Below are positions 8,270 to 17,430 of a stretch of 64,000 nt of DNA, piece by piece (the first letter of the stretch is position 1; every line of letters begins with the position of its first letter). The position numbers and the translations under genes are program-made. Under the pieces are notes generated by a model, which ran no database searches, was not told the origin of the DNA, and saw only the letters and a list, made by a program, of their open reading frames with translations. The stretch covers positions 45,994 through 109,993 of the forward strand of contig CAZZKV010000007.1 in assembly GCA_964654665.1 (NCBI GenBank), written 5' to 3'. This stretch comes from CALCKU01 sp964654665 (GTDB taxonomy: Bacteria; Pseudomonadota; Alphaproteobacteria; Caulobacterales; Maricaulaceae).

Positions 8270-9409
8270 ATGCTTATTATTTCGCAAACACCGCCCGAAC
8301 AACCATCGATAAGTGAAGACGACATTCGTTTGCTTATTCGCCATAATGATCCTGACGTCCGTGCCAATGCCGCTACCCGGATATGCAGACAGGTTAGGAC
8401 TTCACAATTATCGGATATTGATCGCCAATTTGCTATCGAATTATTAGAGTTTATGGCACATGATACTGTTTCTATGGTCCGGCGGGCTTTGGCTGTAACA
8501 TTGAAAAATTCACCCGAATTACCCCGTGAAATTGCATTGAAACTGGCTAGCGATATTGACAATATTGCCGTACCAATTTTGACACATTCACCAGTATTTA
8601 CGGATGAAGATTTAGTTGAAATTTTAAAGTCAAAAGCGGCCGCAAAAATTAGTGCGGTCGCCCGCCGTGAAACTTTAAGTGATGTTGTTGTCAGGGCCAT
8701 CATACGGTTTGGCGATTCAAAGGCTGTTGCGGCTGTTGCGGCTAATGACGGGGCTTTGATCAGCGAAGAAACAGCAAAAGACGTTTTGCGCAGCTATCAT
8801 GATAATGATCTAATAAAACAGGGGTTTATAGATCGCCGGGATTTGCCGCCGGGGATTGCCGAACGTCTTGTTACTATGGTGTCTGAAGAGGTCGCTGTGC
8901 GTCTGCATAGACGGCATAAATTGCCGCCAAAACTAGCTGTGAAGTTGGCGGTCAAAACGCGTGAGCGCGCAAGTCTCGATTTAATTGATCAAGGATGGGT
9001 ATCCAAAGATTATAAGGGGTTTGTTAAAACCATCCATGATGAAGGGCGGTTAACCTCTACATTGATTTTGCGTAGCGCTGGCCGCGGACAAATCCGGTTT
9101 GTTGAACATGCGCTGGCTCGGCTTTCCGGTGTTAATTACTCCAAGTCAGCCTTAATGATCCATGACGGCGGCCCTTTCGGCCTCAAAGCCTTATGTGCAC
9201 GGGCCGGACTTAATGCCGTTGATACTCATATTATACGGGCGGCCTGCGCGATTTTCCGCGATCTGGAAATCAATATGGGGTTTAACTCTCCGCAAGAGTT
9301 TCAAAAGAAAATGATCGAACGTGTTTTAAGTTTACCCCTTGAATTGCCGCAATCTGAGCAAGATTACCTAATGGACTGTCTTGATGGTCTGGATCAAATG
9401 GCAGCCTAG
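8270..9409 (+). CDS. DUF2336 domain-containing protein
   Basis: A 379-residue soluble protein of the alphaproteobacterial DUF2336 family. It is built of alpha-helical, HEAT-like repeats, seen in repeated blocks such as LIRHNDPDVRANAATRI and FMAHDTVSMVRRALAVTL near the N-terminus and AVRLHRRHKLPPKLAVKL in the middle. The function is not established; family members often sit beside signalling or cell-cycle genes. There is no signal peptide or membrane segment. A 183 bp spacer separates it from the dehydrogenase, and I see no clear terminator in it. It is convergent with the NAD kinase gene, 10 bp apart. Confidence 0.87.
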   Translation: MLIISQTPPEQPSISEDDIRLLIRHNDPDVRANAATRICRQVRTSQLSDIDRQFAIELLEFMAHDTVSMVRRALAVTLKNSPELPREIALKLASDIDNIAVPILTHSPVFTDEDLVEILKSKAAAKISAVARRETLSDVVVRAIIRFGDSKAVAAVAANDGALISEETAKDVLRSYHDNDLIKQGFIDRRDLPPGIAERLVTMVSEEVAVRLHRRHKLPPKLAVKLAVKTRERASLDLIDQGWVSKDYKGFVKTIHDEGRLTSTLILRSAGRGQIRFVEHALARLSGVNYSKSALMIHDGGPFGLKALCARAGLNAVDTHIIRAACAIFRDLEINMGFNSPQEFQKKMIERVLSLPLELPQSEQDYLMDCLDGLDQMAA

Positions 9410-9419
9410 TAAAGCGGTT

Positions 9420-10232
9420 TTATGTCGCGAATTGCTCGCGAAGGATTTTTTCATCTAATGCATGATCGGCATCAAATAATAAGGTTAAAACCGTTTTACG
9501 GTCCTTTACAATATTAACATGGGTGACATTCCGAATTTCGCGGCTATCGGCTGTCGCACTAACGGGACGTTTATCGGAATCGAGCACTTCAAATGTTACA
9601 TTAGCCTTGGCATTGAGCAAAGCCCCGCGCCAGCGGCGGGGGCGAAAGGCGCTAATCGGGGTGAGCGCCAATATATCTGCTCCGAGGGGTAAGACAGGGC
9701 CATGTGCGGACAGGTTATAGGCGGTACTCCCCGCAGCCGTGGCCAGTAAAACACCATCAGCGATAAGACGATCAATCCGTGTTTTCCCATCAACCGAAAT
9801 TTTCAAATGAGCCGCTTGCCGGGTTTGCCGAAATAAAGAGACTTCATTAAAGGCGCGTTCCTCAAATGTCCCGCCAGCACCTGTTGCTGTCATTTTGAGG
9901 GGGCTAACCTGGGCACCCTGAGACTGTGACAATCTCTGTATTAAATCATCTTCACTATATTCATTCATCAAAAACCCGACTGTGCCTTTGTTCATTCCGT
10001 AAACAGGAAGGCCGCGGCGTAAAAGCGTGAAGTGCCTGCGCAATGTTTCCAGCATAAAACCATCTCCGCCCAAAGCGACAATAACGTCAGCATCTGCCGC
10101 GTCACAATCACCATATCGTGCGACAAGGACCCGGCGAGCCTCTTTGGCTTCGGGTTTTTCACTGGCAATGAAAGCCAATTTTTCAAATGTTTTCGATGCT
10201 TTTTTCACGTTCAACCCTTTGTGAGTTTTCAT
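9420..10232 (-). CDS. nadK: NAD kinase
   Basis: Phosphorylates NAD to NADP using ATP or polyphosphate. The GGDGFMLETL motif contains the catalytic GGDG, NKGTVGFLMNE is the second conserved block, and DGVLLATAAGSTAYNLSAHG is the NAD-binding block. ATG 10232 (MKTHKGLNVKKASKTF) gives 270 residues, close to other alphaproteobacterial NadK proteins. A TTG eight codons upstream is also in frame; neither has a clear ribosome binding site, so the start is uncertain. Confidence 0.94.
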   Translation of the reverse strand: MKTHKGLNVKKASKTFEKLAFIASEKPEAKEARRVLVARYGDCDAADADVIVALGGDGFMLETLRRHFTLLRRGLPVYGMNKGTVGFLMNEYSEDDLIQRLSQSQGAQVSPLKMTATGAGGTFEERAFNEVSLFRQTRQAAHLKISVDGKTRIDRLIADGVLLATAAGSTAYNLSAHGPVLPLGADILALTPISAFRPRRWRGALLNAKANVTFEVLDSDKRPVSATADSREIRNVTHVNIVKDRKTVLTLLFDADHALDEKILREQFAT

Positions 10233-10285
10233 TATAGCATTTGACCAAATGCGCAATCAAAGGTTAAATATCAAGTGGGGGGGCA

Positions 10286-11098
10286 ATGTGGGATATGTTT
10301 TTTTACCATTTGATGGTCAGTTTAGGTGTTTGGGTTTTCATGGTCTCAGATGCAATGGCAGGCGCATGGAACTTGTCGGCACAATCGGGTCAGATTATTT
10401 CAACTACACTCTATGACACGGCCTCCAAGGCCTATGATAATGACGGGGATCTGATTGGCGGTGTTGCTTTTGAAAAAACCGAAAGCCAGATTTTCTGGGA
10501 ACATGGCTTAACGCAGAGATTAACATGGATTAGCCAAGCGGGATTACAGAATGTCAATTATACCGCTCTTGACGGCCAGACCCAGGTCAATGGGTTGGCC
10601 GATACAAAAGTCGGGGTAAGGGCTGAAATATTTCGATCCCCTCAATGGGTGCTTTCCGTTCAGCCCAGTTTTATTATAGCCGGAGAAGGGGAAAATATTC
10701 CGGATGCAGATTTGGGGAATGGCGGAAATAATATTGAACTCAGAGCGCTTGTTGGGCGCAGTTTTACGATCGCCGATAAACCCGGGTTTTTAGATGTCCA
10801 GACAGCGGTGAACTTACGGAGCAATCAAGAACCCAATCAATGGCGAATTGATGCAAGCGCAGGCATTAGAGCGATAGATCCAATTCTTGTCATTGGGCAG
10901 GTTTTTTATGCGGATAATGGCGGACGATTTGATAATAGGGATATTATTTTGCCCAATCGGAGTCTGAAACTCCAAGGGTCATTTGTCTATCAGTGGTCTG
11001 AAAAGACATCATTGCAATTAGGAGCTTTTCAAACTGTTGCCGGTAAAAATATTGTACGGGAACAAGCCGTTTTTGCAGCTATCTGGCGGCGTTATTAG
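10286..11098 (+). CDS. Outer-membrane beta-barrel-like exported protein of unknown function
   Basis: A 270-residue protein with an N-terminal signal (hydrophobic residues about 5-22, cleavage near AMAGAWN). The mature part is made of alternating polar/hydrophobic strands with aromatic girdle residues, such as RLTWISQAGLQNVNY, TKVGVRAEIF, QWRIDASAGIRAI and TSLQLGAFQTV, and ends in WRRY, an aromatic C-terminus typical of outer-membrane barrels. A strong G-rich ribosome binding site lies just before ATG 10286. No family was recognised. Its end overlaps the convergent cytochrome gene by 4 bp. Confidence 0.75.
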   Translation: MWDMFFYHLMVSLGVWVFMVSDAMAGAWNLSAQSGQIISTTLYDTASKAYDNDGDLIGGVAFEKTESQIFWEHGLTQRLTWISQAGLQNVNYTALDGQTQVNGLADTKVGVRAEIFRSPQWVLSVQPSFIIAGEGENIPDADLGNGGNNIELRALVGRSFTIADKPGFLDVQTAVNLRSNQEPNQWRIDASAGIRAIDPILVIGQVFYADNGGRFDNRDIILPNRSLKLQGSFVYQWSEKTSLQLGAFQTVAGKNIVREQAVFAAIWRRY

Positions 11099-11577
11099 GG
11101 AGATTGGGGGGTTGTTTGGGCTTTTAAATATAACTGAATGGCATCACGGTCTTCTTGTCGCTTGATGCCGACAAATGACATGCGGTTACCCGGCATGAAG
11201 TCTCGGGGCTTTGCAATATATCCATCTATAGAGGACTCATCCCAAATAATTTCAGATTGTGACATGGCTTTGGAATATGCAAACCCTTCTTTACTGCCAG
11301 CTTTTGCTCCGTAAATATTCCACAGGTTCGGCCCCACCCTATGCCGTCCTCCGTCGTCCAATGTGTGACAGGCTTTACATCGCTTATATAATTTTGCGCC
11401 TTTTTCCATAGGCGTTAGGGTTTTAGTAGTTGCTTTTGTTGGTGTTATTTTAGATTTTACTGCATTTGATTGCGATGCAGAAGGGGTTACCAGCTCTGAT
11501 GAACCCGTATCCGAGCAAGCCCATAAGGCACATATGGCAGGTAAGGTGATTAAAAGTATAGTCGTTTTACGGGGCAT
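11095..11577 (-). CDS. Class I cytochrome c, lipoprotein
   Basis: A 160-residue small cytochrome c of the c550/c2 type used in respiratory electron transfer. The signal ends in a lipobox-like LWAC (Cys 20), and an Ala/Thr/Lys-rich linker follows. The haem site is CKACH with the usual context HRVGPNLWNIYG, and the axial Met is in PGNRMSFVGI. AGGA precedes the ATG by about seven bases. It could accept electrons from the PQQ dehydrogenases of this window, but that is inference. Confidence 0.88.
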   Translation of the reverse strand: MPRKTTILLITLPAICALWACSDTGSSELVTPSASQSNAVKSKITPTKATTKTLTPMEKGAKLYKRCKACHTLDDGGRHRVGPNLWNIYGAKAGSKEGFAYSKAMSQSEIIWDESSIDGYIAKPRDFMPGNRMSFVGIKRQEDRDAIQLYLKAQTTPQSP

Positions 11578-11707
11578 GACGTGTCCTTTTGGTCAAAAAT
11601 GTGCTTGCATCCGACAGATAATCTAAACAAAATGTAAATGAAAGGTGTCGTTTAGACCTTTTCATTCACAAAGCTTCATTGATGAAGCGTTATATAGGGG
11701 AATACAT

Positions 11708-12004
11708 ATGGATATTGTAAGTTTAGGGTTAGGTCTTTTGTCCGGCGCAGCCGGGGGCAATGTGGCCGGGAAAATGATGAATTCCAGTATGGGGACAATG
11801 GGACGTAGCTTGACAGGTATTGTTGGCGGTACAGGTCTTGCGGCTCTCGCGCCTATGATTCCGGGACTGGATGGCTTGTTCGCATCACCTTCGGCAGGGG
11901 CCGGTTTAAACGTTAGCTCTCTTTTGGGCGGCGTGGTATCTGGCGGTGTTGGCGGAACAATACTAACCGCTATCCTTGGTAAAGTTATGGGAAATAAAGG
12001 ATAG
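11708..12004 (+). CDS. Small Gly-rich membrane protein of unknown function
   Basis: A 98-residue very hydrophobic, glycine-rich protein with SGAAGGNVAG near the N-terminus and LLGGVVSGGVGGTIL near the C-terminus, each able to span or lie in a membrane. ATG 11708 is preceded by AGGGG; a frame from 11645 would add 21 residues without such a site. Similar Gly-zipper-like proteins with the same LSGAAGG...GGVGGT layout occur in other alphaproteobacteria as uncharacterised proteins. Two small hairpins lie in its leader and a strong terminator follows, so it is probably transcribed alone. Confidence 0.8.
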   Translation: MDIVSLGLGLLSGAAGGNVAGKMMNSSMGTMGRSLTGIVGGTGLAALAPMIPGLDGLFASPSAGAGLNVSSLLGGVVSGGVGGTILTAILGKVMGNKG

Positions 12005-12030
12005 GTTTCCTCAAAATTTGAATGTATTGA

Positions 12031-12061
12031 AGCCTCCTCATATTGAGGGGGCTTTTATTTT
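12031..12061 (+). terminator. Rho-independent terminator
   Basis: A ten-pair stem AGCCTCCTCA / TGAGGGGGCT (12031-12040 with 12044-12053; one G-T pair) with a three-base loop is followed by TTTATTTTA. It ends the transcript of the small Gly-rich protein, 27 bp after its stop. Confidence 0.88.
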
Positions 12062-12154
12062 AGTCAGAGGGTAAGTTTGTCTGCCTGCGGCGATTTTCAC
12101 CTTTTTATATCGCCAAATTTGTGTCATATGCCGCGAAAATAAAGAGGTAATTCC

Positions 12155-13930
12155 ATGACATATTCCGCCCCTGTTAAAGCTATGCATTATTTACTGCGTC
12201 ATGCAGTAGATATTGACGCCATTATGGCGTGCGAGCCGCATCAGGATATAAATCACGAATTAATTGGTGATATTTTAGGCGGGGCTGCAAGTTTTGCCGA
12301 AGATGTCCTAGCGCCAACAAATTGGACCGGAGATCAAAATCCGGCACAGATTAAAGACGGAGATGTAACAGCGTCTCCGGGGTTTAAAGAGGCTTATTAC
12401 GCTTTTGTTGAATCAGGTTGGCAGAGCTTGTCGACCTCTACCGATATTGGCGGCATGGGTCTTCCGCAAGTTGTTAGCACAGCGACGAATGAAATGATTT
12501 ATGCGGCGAATATGGCTTTTGGTCTTTGCCCCATGCTAACCAGCAGCGCGGTCAAAGCCATTGATGCCCATGCTGTGGATGATTTAAAAACGCGCTATCT
12601 TGAGAAAATGGTGACTGGCGAATGGACAGGGGCGATGTGCCTAACCGAGCCGCAAGCCGGTTCTGACCTTGGCCCCGTTCGAACGAAAGCCGTTGATAAT
12701 GGGGATGGTACCTATTCGATTAGCGGTCAGAAGATTTATATAACCTGGGGCGACCATGATTGCGCCGATAATATTATTCATCTGGTTTTGGCCCGTCTAC
12801 CTGATGCACCCGCAGGGTCAAAAGGTATATCCTTGTTTTTATGTCCGAAATATTTCGTCGATGAGACGGGCCGTATTGGGGATCGTAATAATTTCAAACC
12901 CATTGGTCTTGAGCATAAGCTTGGTATTCACGGCAGTCCAACCTGCGTTATGGAATTTGACGGGGCGACAGGTTGGCTTATTGGGCAACCAAACCGGGGT
13001 CTGGCCTGTATGTTTACCATGATGAATGAAGCGCGCCTGTTCGTGGGCGTGCAAGGCGTGGCTATTGGTGAGCGAGCTTTCCAGCAAGCGTTGCATTTTT
13101 CGAATGATCGTGTGCAGGGCCGTGCGATTGATGCAAAAGCAGACGCGCCGATTATTGCCCATCCCGATGTGCGCCGTATGTTGATCGATATGAAAACCCG
13201 CCTAATGGGGGCGAGGGCAATTACAATGGCAACTGCGGCAGCGGGCGATATGGCCATGTGTGAGAGTGATGAAGATAGGCGCAAAGCAGCCCATGCCCGC
13301 GAAGCTTTGCTGACGCCAATTGCGAAATCCTATGGATCGGATACAGGTGTTTCCACAGCCTCTATAGGGGTGCAAGTTCACGGCGGTATGGGGTTTGTTG
13401 AAGAAACAGGTGCTGCGCAACATTATCGGGATGCTCGTATTGCACCCATTTATGAAGGAACTAATGGTATTCAGGCGATTGATCTGGTTGGCCGTAAATT
13501 ACGCCGGGATGGCGGGGCGGCTATGATGGCCCTGATTGCTGATTTAGACGCAATTTCGGAGCAGGTAAAACTACACACAAATCGTAATAGTGATGATGCT
13601 GCCCTTGGTATGATGAATAGAGCCGTAACATCTGGCATTGAGACCTTACGCACTGCAACGGATATTATCTTAAATGCCAGTGAAAAAGACGCGCTGAGTG
13701 CTGCGGCTGATTATCTGGAGCTATGCGCCGATATTATTAGCGGGGCTTTACTAATTAAATCCGTTTGTAACGGATTGGATGCAGGCGATGATCTGGCCGA
13801 AAATATGAAAACATTAGCTTGGTATCATGCCGCATCCATAATGCCAAAAGCTGGTGCGAGGCTGGATGCGATCCGCAGCGGATCAACTCCGATATTTAAT
13901 TTTCCAGAATTACAGCTTGGGGATTTGTAA
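12155..13930 (+). CDS. Acyl-CoA dehydrogenase, long (about 590-residue) type
   Basis: FAD-dependent dehydrogenation of acyl-CoA to enoyl-CoA in beta-oxidation. At 591 residues it belongs to the long bacterial subgroup with an extra C-terminal helical domain. Visible blocks are CLTEPQAGSDLGPV (FAD/substrate loop), SGQKIYITWGDHD, the VQVHGGMGFVEE motif, and RDARIAPIYEGTNGIQA with the catalytic Glu region. GAGG lies before the ATG. The window also has an acyl-CoA ligase at 43-44.7 kb, but no other beta-oxidation gene is adjacent. Confidence 0.95.
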   Translation: MTYSAPVKAMHYLLRHAVDIDAIMACEPHQDINHELIGDILGGAASFAEDVLAPTNWTGDQNPAQIKDGDVTASPGFKEAYYAFVESGWQSLSTSTDIGGMGLPQVVSTATNEMIYAANMAFGLCPMLTSSAVKAIDAHAVDDLKTRYLEKMVTGEWTGAMCLTEPQAGSDLGPVRTKAVDNGDGTYSISGQKIYITWGDHDCADNIIHLVLARLPDAPAGSKGISLFLCPKYFVDETGRIGDRNNFKPIGLEHKLGIHGSPTCVMEFDGATGWLIGQPNRGLACMFTMMNEARLFVGVQGVAIGERAFQQALHFSNDRVQGRAIDAKADAPIIAHPDVRRMLIDMKTRLMGARAITMATAAAGDMAMCESDEDRRKAAHAREALLTPIAKSYGSDTGVSTASIGVQVHGGMGFVEETGAAQHYRDARIAPIYEGTNGIQAIDLVGRKLRRDGGAAMMALIADLDAISEQVKLHTNRNSDDAALGMMNRAVTSGIETLRTATDIILNASEKDALSAAADYLELCADIISGALLIKSVCNGLDAGDDLAENMKTLAWYHAASIMPKAGARLDAIRSGSTPIFNFPELQLGDL

Positions 13931-13973
13931 AGTCATATAAACCTGCCTATACAGATAGATATATAGGGGGCTT

Positions 13974-14792
13974 ATGTCTGCACAAAAATCCATATCTCGA
14001 ATGACGGCGCCGGGAATTACGGCGCGCAAGGGGGGTGAGCCTATTGTTTGCCTCACAGCCTATGATGCGCCAACAGCGGCTATTCTTGATGACTATTGCG
14101 ACCTTATTTTAGTGGGGGATAGTGTTGGAATGGTCGTGCATGGATTGACGACAACTGTGGGCGTGACACTGAACATGATGATTTTACATGGCCAAGCGGT
14201 TATGCGCGGTTCAAAAACAGCGCTTGTTGTTGTGGACCTACCGTTTGGGTCATATGAAGATAGTCCGGAAACGGCCTTTCGTAATGCGTCCCGTGTAATG
14301 ATGGAAACAGGGTGTCAGGCTGTGAAAATCGAAAGCGGTTCCTATGCGGCTGAAACAATTGCCTATCTGGTTGAACGCGGTATTCCAGTGATGAGCCATG
14401 TTGGCCTTCGGCCGCAAAGCATGAATGTATTAGGCGGGTTTCGTGCGCGCGGCCGGCGCAAGGCTGTGGCTGATGAAATTATTGAAAATGCGATTGCAGC
14501 CGATCAAGCGGGATCTTTTGCTGTGGTTGTTGAAGGGGTGTCCGAAGATATAGCCGATAAAGTTACCAAATCTGTTTCGATTCCAACCATTGGTATCGGG
14601 GCTTCGGCAAATTGTGACGGACAGATTTTAGTGACGCCGGATATGCTGGGCCAATTTGATCGTGTTCCTAAATTCGTGAAAAAATATCGCGACATGAAAG
14701 GATTGATTGAAGGCGCAGCTGCGGATTATGCCCAAGAGGTAAAAGCACGACAATTTCCCGGCGATGCCAATATATATCACTTTAAAAAATAG
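13974..14792 (+). CDS. panB: 3-methyl-2-oxobutanoate hydroxymethyltransferase
   Basis: First committed step of pantothenate synthesis: transfers a one-carbon unit from methylene-tetrahydrofolate to 2-oxoisovalerate, giving ketopantoate. The 272 residues match the family. The metal/substrate sites are in LVGDSVGMVVHG and DLPFGSYEDS, and VKIESG and GHVGLRPQS-type (here MSHVGLRPQSMN) blocks follow, then GIGASANCDGQILVTPDMLG. AGGGGG precedes the ATG. It follows the acyl-CoA dehydrogenase by 43 bp. panC is not in the window. Confidence 0.97.
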   Translation: MSAQKSISRMTAPGITARKGGEPIVCLTAYDAPTAAILDDYCDLILVGDSVGMVVHGLTTTVGVTLNMMILHGQAVMRGSKTALVVVDLPFGSYEDSPETAFRNASRVMMETGCQAVKIESGSYAAETIAYLVERGIPVMSHVGLRPQSMNVLGGFRARGRRKAVADEIIENAIAADQAGSFAVVVEGVSEDIADKVTKSVSIPTIGIGASANCDGQILVTPDMLGQFDRVPKFVKKYRDMKGLIEGAAADYAQEVKARQFPGDANIYHFKK

Positions 14793-14839
14793 ATATTTCC
14801 TGAAAAATAGATAAGGCTTCAAAATAATAATAAGCCATA

Positions 14840-15310
14840 TCAACCGCAGCGAATTTCTGTGATATATCCGCCGGGGTCCAGTTCAATGGTCAGACGGGTT
14901 TCATCAATAGGGCCAAGCTGCCTGTCATCAATAACGGTACGAACCGACGGGGCATATAATGTCTGTCCTGCTATATATTCGCGAACCTCGATAAAGGGTG
15001 GGTCGGGATTCAGATCGACAAGAAAATCAGTTTCAAAACTTTCTTCTTGTCCCGGTTTTAAAACGCGTTTGCGTCCCGGCATGGCCCCAAAATGGACAGC
15101 CCCTTCGTGCTGGCCGCGTAGGCCTTGATAAAGCTGTGACCGGCACAAATCTGTTGGCGGTAGGCGCGGCGTAGCCAAAGCATTTAAATAAACCGGACGG
15201 ACATATTGCCCTTGGCCTGGACGTGGTTGGTAATTGTAATTCGCCCCCGGGCCGCGCGCACAGGCGCAAAGCGCTAAAAATATAGTAGATAAAACAAGGC
15301 AACGAATCAT
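14840..15310 (-). CDS. Lipoprotein resembling peptidase inhibitor I78
   Basis: A 156-residue lipoprotein with lipobox LCAC (modified Cys 17). The mature part has the layout of the I78 elastase-inhibitor family: Cys56 in LCRSQLYQGLRGQ, a middle strand region, and the closing ETRLTIELDPGGYITEIRCG with Cys155. The two cysteines are about 100 residues apart, longer than the usual 60-70, so there is an insertion between them. A periplasmic protease-inhibitor role follows from the family; here it is inferred. Its start is 33 bp downstream of the holC stop on the same strand, so it may be the last gene of the pepA-holC unit. Confidence 0.65.
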   Translation of the reverse strand: MIRCLVLSTIFLALCACARGPGANYNYQPRPGQGQYVRPVYLNALATPRLPPTDLCRSQLYQGLRGQHEGAVHFGAMPGRKRVLKPGQEESFETDFLVDLNPDPPFIEVREYIAGQTLYAPSVRTVIDDRQLGPIDETRLTIELDPGGYITEIRCG

Positions 15311-15343
15311 TTTTAAACATTGCCGTAAAATAGTTAATAGATG

Positions 15344-15790
15344 TTAAGCTTTTTTCTCCCAGACGCCGCGTTCATTTTGTTGGAAATATGACAAGGAAGC
15401 TTTGGTTTTTTTAAGACGGGACCACCGTTGACGTGCCTGTGTTACAGCCTCTTGATTGCGGCCATTTATCAAGAAAATACAGCGGCTTACACCTTTTAGT
15501 TCATCAACCTCGCTGCCATCGATTATAAAAACAACATCCGCGCCATCAGCAGCCGTAGCGGTTGCGGATAGACGAATGGGGTGCGTGTCGGCTTGGGGTT
15601 CGTCATCGCGGCCATGTGGCAGGAAACTATCATCGCGATAGGTCCATAGGAAATTATCCATGTCATTCATGTCCGCGGCGTCCATCTTGATTAAGACAGA
15701 CCATCCGCGCGCGATAGATTTTTCTAAAAGAGCGGGTAAAACGCCTTTAATTGTCGCTGATTCAAGATGGTAAAACCAATGATCTATCAA
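15344..15790 (-). CDS. holC: DNA polymerase III subunit chi
   Basis: Clamp-loader accessory subunit that contacts single-strand DNA-binding protein. The 148 residues show the family pattern HWFYHLESATIKGVLPALL, then RGWSVLIK, the TYRDDSFLPHG motif, HPIRLSA and the distal DVVFIIDGSEV strand. The only fitting start is TTG 15790, which begins L-I-D-H-W-F-Y-H; no in-frame ATG lies before it. It follows pepA by 17 bp, the usual pepA-holC order in alphaproteobacteria. Confidence 0.92.
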   Translation of the reverse strand: MIDHWFYHLESATIKGVLPALLEKSIARGWSVLIKMDAADMNDMDNFLWTYRDDSFLPHGRDDEPQADTHPIRLSATATAADGADVVFIIDGSEVDELKGVSRCIFLINGRNQEAVTQARQRWSRLKKTKASLSYFQQNERGVWEKKA

Positions 15791-15807
15791 GAGAATGCCC
15801 GCATTTT

Positions 15808-17289
15808 TTAACCTTCGAAATTATCAGCAATCCAACGATTGAGCAGGCGTGCGCCAAATCCGGTTCCAAATGTGGTTTCGCGCGGATCATGCCGCCCTGA
15901 TGGCTTCATGGCTGTACCGGCTATATCAATATGGGCCCATGGTGTGTTTGTGCCGACAAACCGCTGTAGAAATTGCCCCGCCGTAATAGAACCGGCACCG
16001 CGGCCACCAATATTTTTCATATCGGCATTAGGGCTATCGATCAATTTGTCATAAACGGGTGAAAGCGGGAGCCGCCATGTTTTCTCAGTTGATGTTTCAG
16101 ATGCGTCCGCAAGTTGGTCGGCAAGATTGTCATTATTTGACATAACGCCTGCATGTTCATGGCCCAGAGCGATAATAATTGCTCCCGTCAATGTGGCCAG
16201 ATTGATCATAGCGCGGGGCTTATATTTTGTAACAGCGTAATGAAGACAATCGGCAAGAACAAGACGGCCTTCGGCATCTGTATTTTGCACTTCAACGGTC
16301 TGTCCTGACATCGAGGTTATAATATCGCCGGGTAATGTGGCATTTCCGTCTGGCATATTTTCGACCAACCCGACAATACCAATAACATTGGCCTTGGCCT
16401 TGCGGGCTGCAAGGGCGCTCATCGCACCAACAACAGCGGCTGAGCCGCCCATATCACCCTTCATATCCCACATATTGGCGCCTGGTTTTAAGGATATACC
16501 GCCCGTATCAAAGGTTACGCCCTTGCCAACAAGGCAAACGGGTTTGTCAGACTTTTTACCGCCGTTCCATGTCATAATCACCATCTGCGATTCACGCACA
16601 GACCCTTGGCCGACACAGAGTAATGTATTCATGCCCAGTGTTTTCATACGTTTTTCGCCCAAAACTTCGACCTTAAGGCCTAATTTTTCTAACTTCTTGA
16701 TCCGTGCGGCATAGGCTTTGGGATAGATGACATTCGGGGGTTCATTAACTAGGTCACGGGCCAAAATTGTACCGTCACAGACCGGGCCATAATAATTATT
16801 ATAAGACGCCCGTACTTTGGCAGGTTCAGTATGGCTGACTTTAAGGGTTGTAAGACTAGGTTTCTTATCAGCCGGTAATTTTGTGCGATACTGATTAAAG
16901 CTATATGACGCAAGGCGGGCGCCGATAACCGCCCGCGCGGCACTATCGGGGGATATATCCGCCCCGCCCATGTGGAATGTAAGTGTTTTTTCGCCTGATG
17001 TCCGTACAGCTTTAGCACAATTGGCCCCGAACATTTCTGCATCAAAGGTTTTTATATCACCGCCGCCAACAAGAATAAGGCGGTTCATTTCCAATCCCTT
17101 CGGTGCAAAAATCGTCAAAAATTGACCTGTTTTACCTGTAAATTTTGCGGCATCGGCCATTTTTTTGAAATCCGCGCCCAAAGTTTTGATAATAAGCTTA
17201 CCCGCACCAAAAGCCTTCCGGTTGCTAAATATGGGGACAATGGCAATACCGGATACGGCCGGTTTATCGGCTACAAAACTGACTTTCAC
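15808..17289 (-). CDS. pepA: Leucyl aminopeptidase (M17 cytosol aminopeptidase)
   Basis: Removes N-terminal amino acids from peptides; a dinuclear metal enzyme in the cytoplasm. The signature NTDAEGRLVLADCLHYA and the metal/catalytic block VGKGVTFDTGGISLKPG are present. From GTG 17289 the protein has 493 residues. This start has GGAG six bases upstream; a TTG four codons earlier lies before that site and is rejected. In some bacteria PepA also binds DNA; nothing here tests that. It is divergent from lptF with about 140 bp between. Confidence 0.97.
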   Translation of the reverse strand: MKVSFVADKPAVSGIAIVPIFSNRKAFGAGKLIIKTLGADFKKMADAAKFTGKTGQFLTIFAPKGLEMNRLILVGGGDIKTFDAEMFGANCAKAVRTSGEKTLTFHMGGADISPDSAARAVIGARLASYSFNQYRTKLPADKKPSLTTLKVSHTEPAKVRASYNNYYGPVCDGTILARDLVNEPPNVIYPKAYAARIKKLEKLGLKVEVLGEKRMKTLGMNTLLCVGQGSVRESQMVIMTWNGGKKSDKPVCLVGKGVTFDTGGISLKPGANMWDMKGDMGGSAAVVGAMSALAARKAKANVIGIVGLVENMPDGNATLPGDIITSMSGQTVEVQNTDAEGRLVLADCLHYAVTKYKPRAMINLATLTGAIIIALGHEHAGVMSNNDNLADQLADASETSTEKTWRLPLSPVYDKLIDSPNADMKNIGGRGAGSITAGQFLQRFVGTNTPWAHIDIAGTAMKPSGRHDPRETTFGTGFGARLLNRWIADNFEG

Positions 17290-17430
17290 GTAAAACTCCA
17301 ATACGAGGTGAATTAAATAAGGTTAAGGCTTATGCCCTGTATCTGCTGTGGTAAACTGTGTTGCGTTGCATTAAAAGGAGAGAGTCGCCATAGGGGCATT
17401 TTTTTCGAATGAGGGGCAAACGGGACATAA

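Noticed and set aside
10233..10256. TTG start for NAD kinase eight codons upstream
   Set aside because: No ribosome binding site, and the ATG gives a family-like start, but the evidence for either is weak.
12928..13284. 118-codon minus-strand frame inside acyl-CoA dehydrogenase
   Set aside because: Antisense shadow of a conserved gene; the translation shows no protein-like motif.
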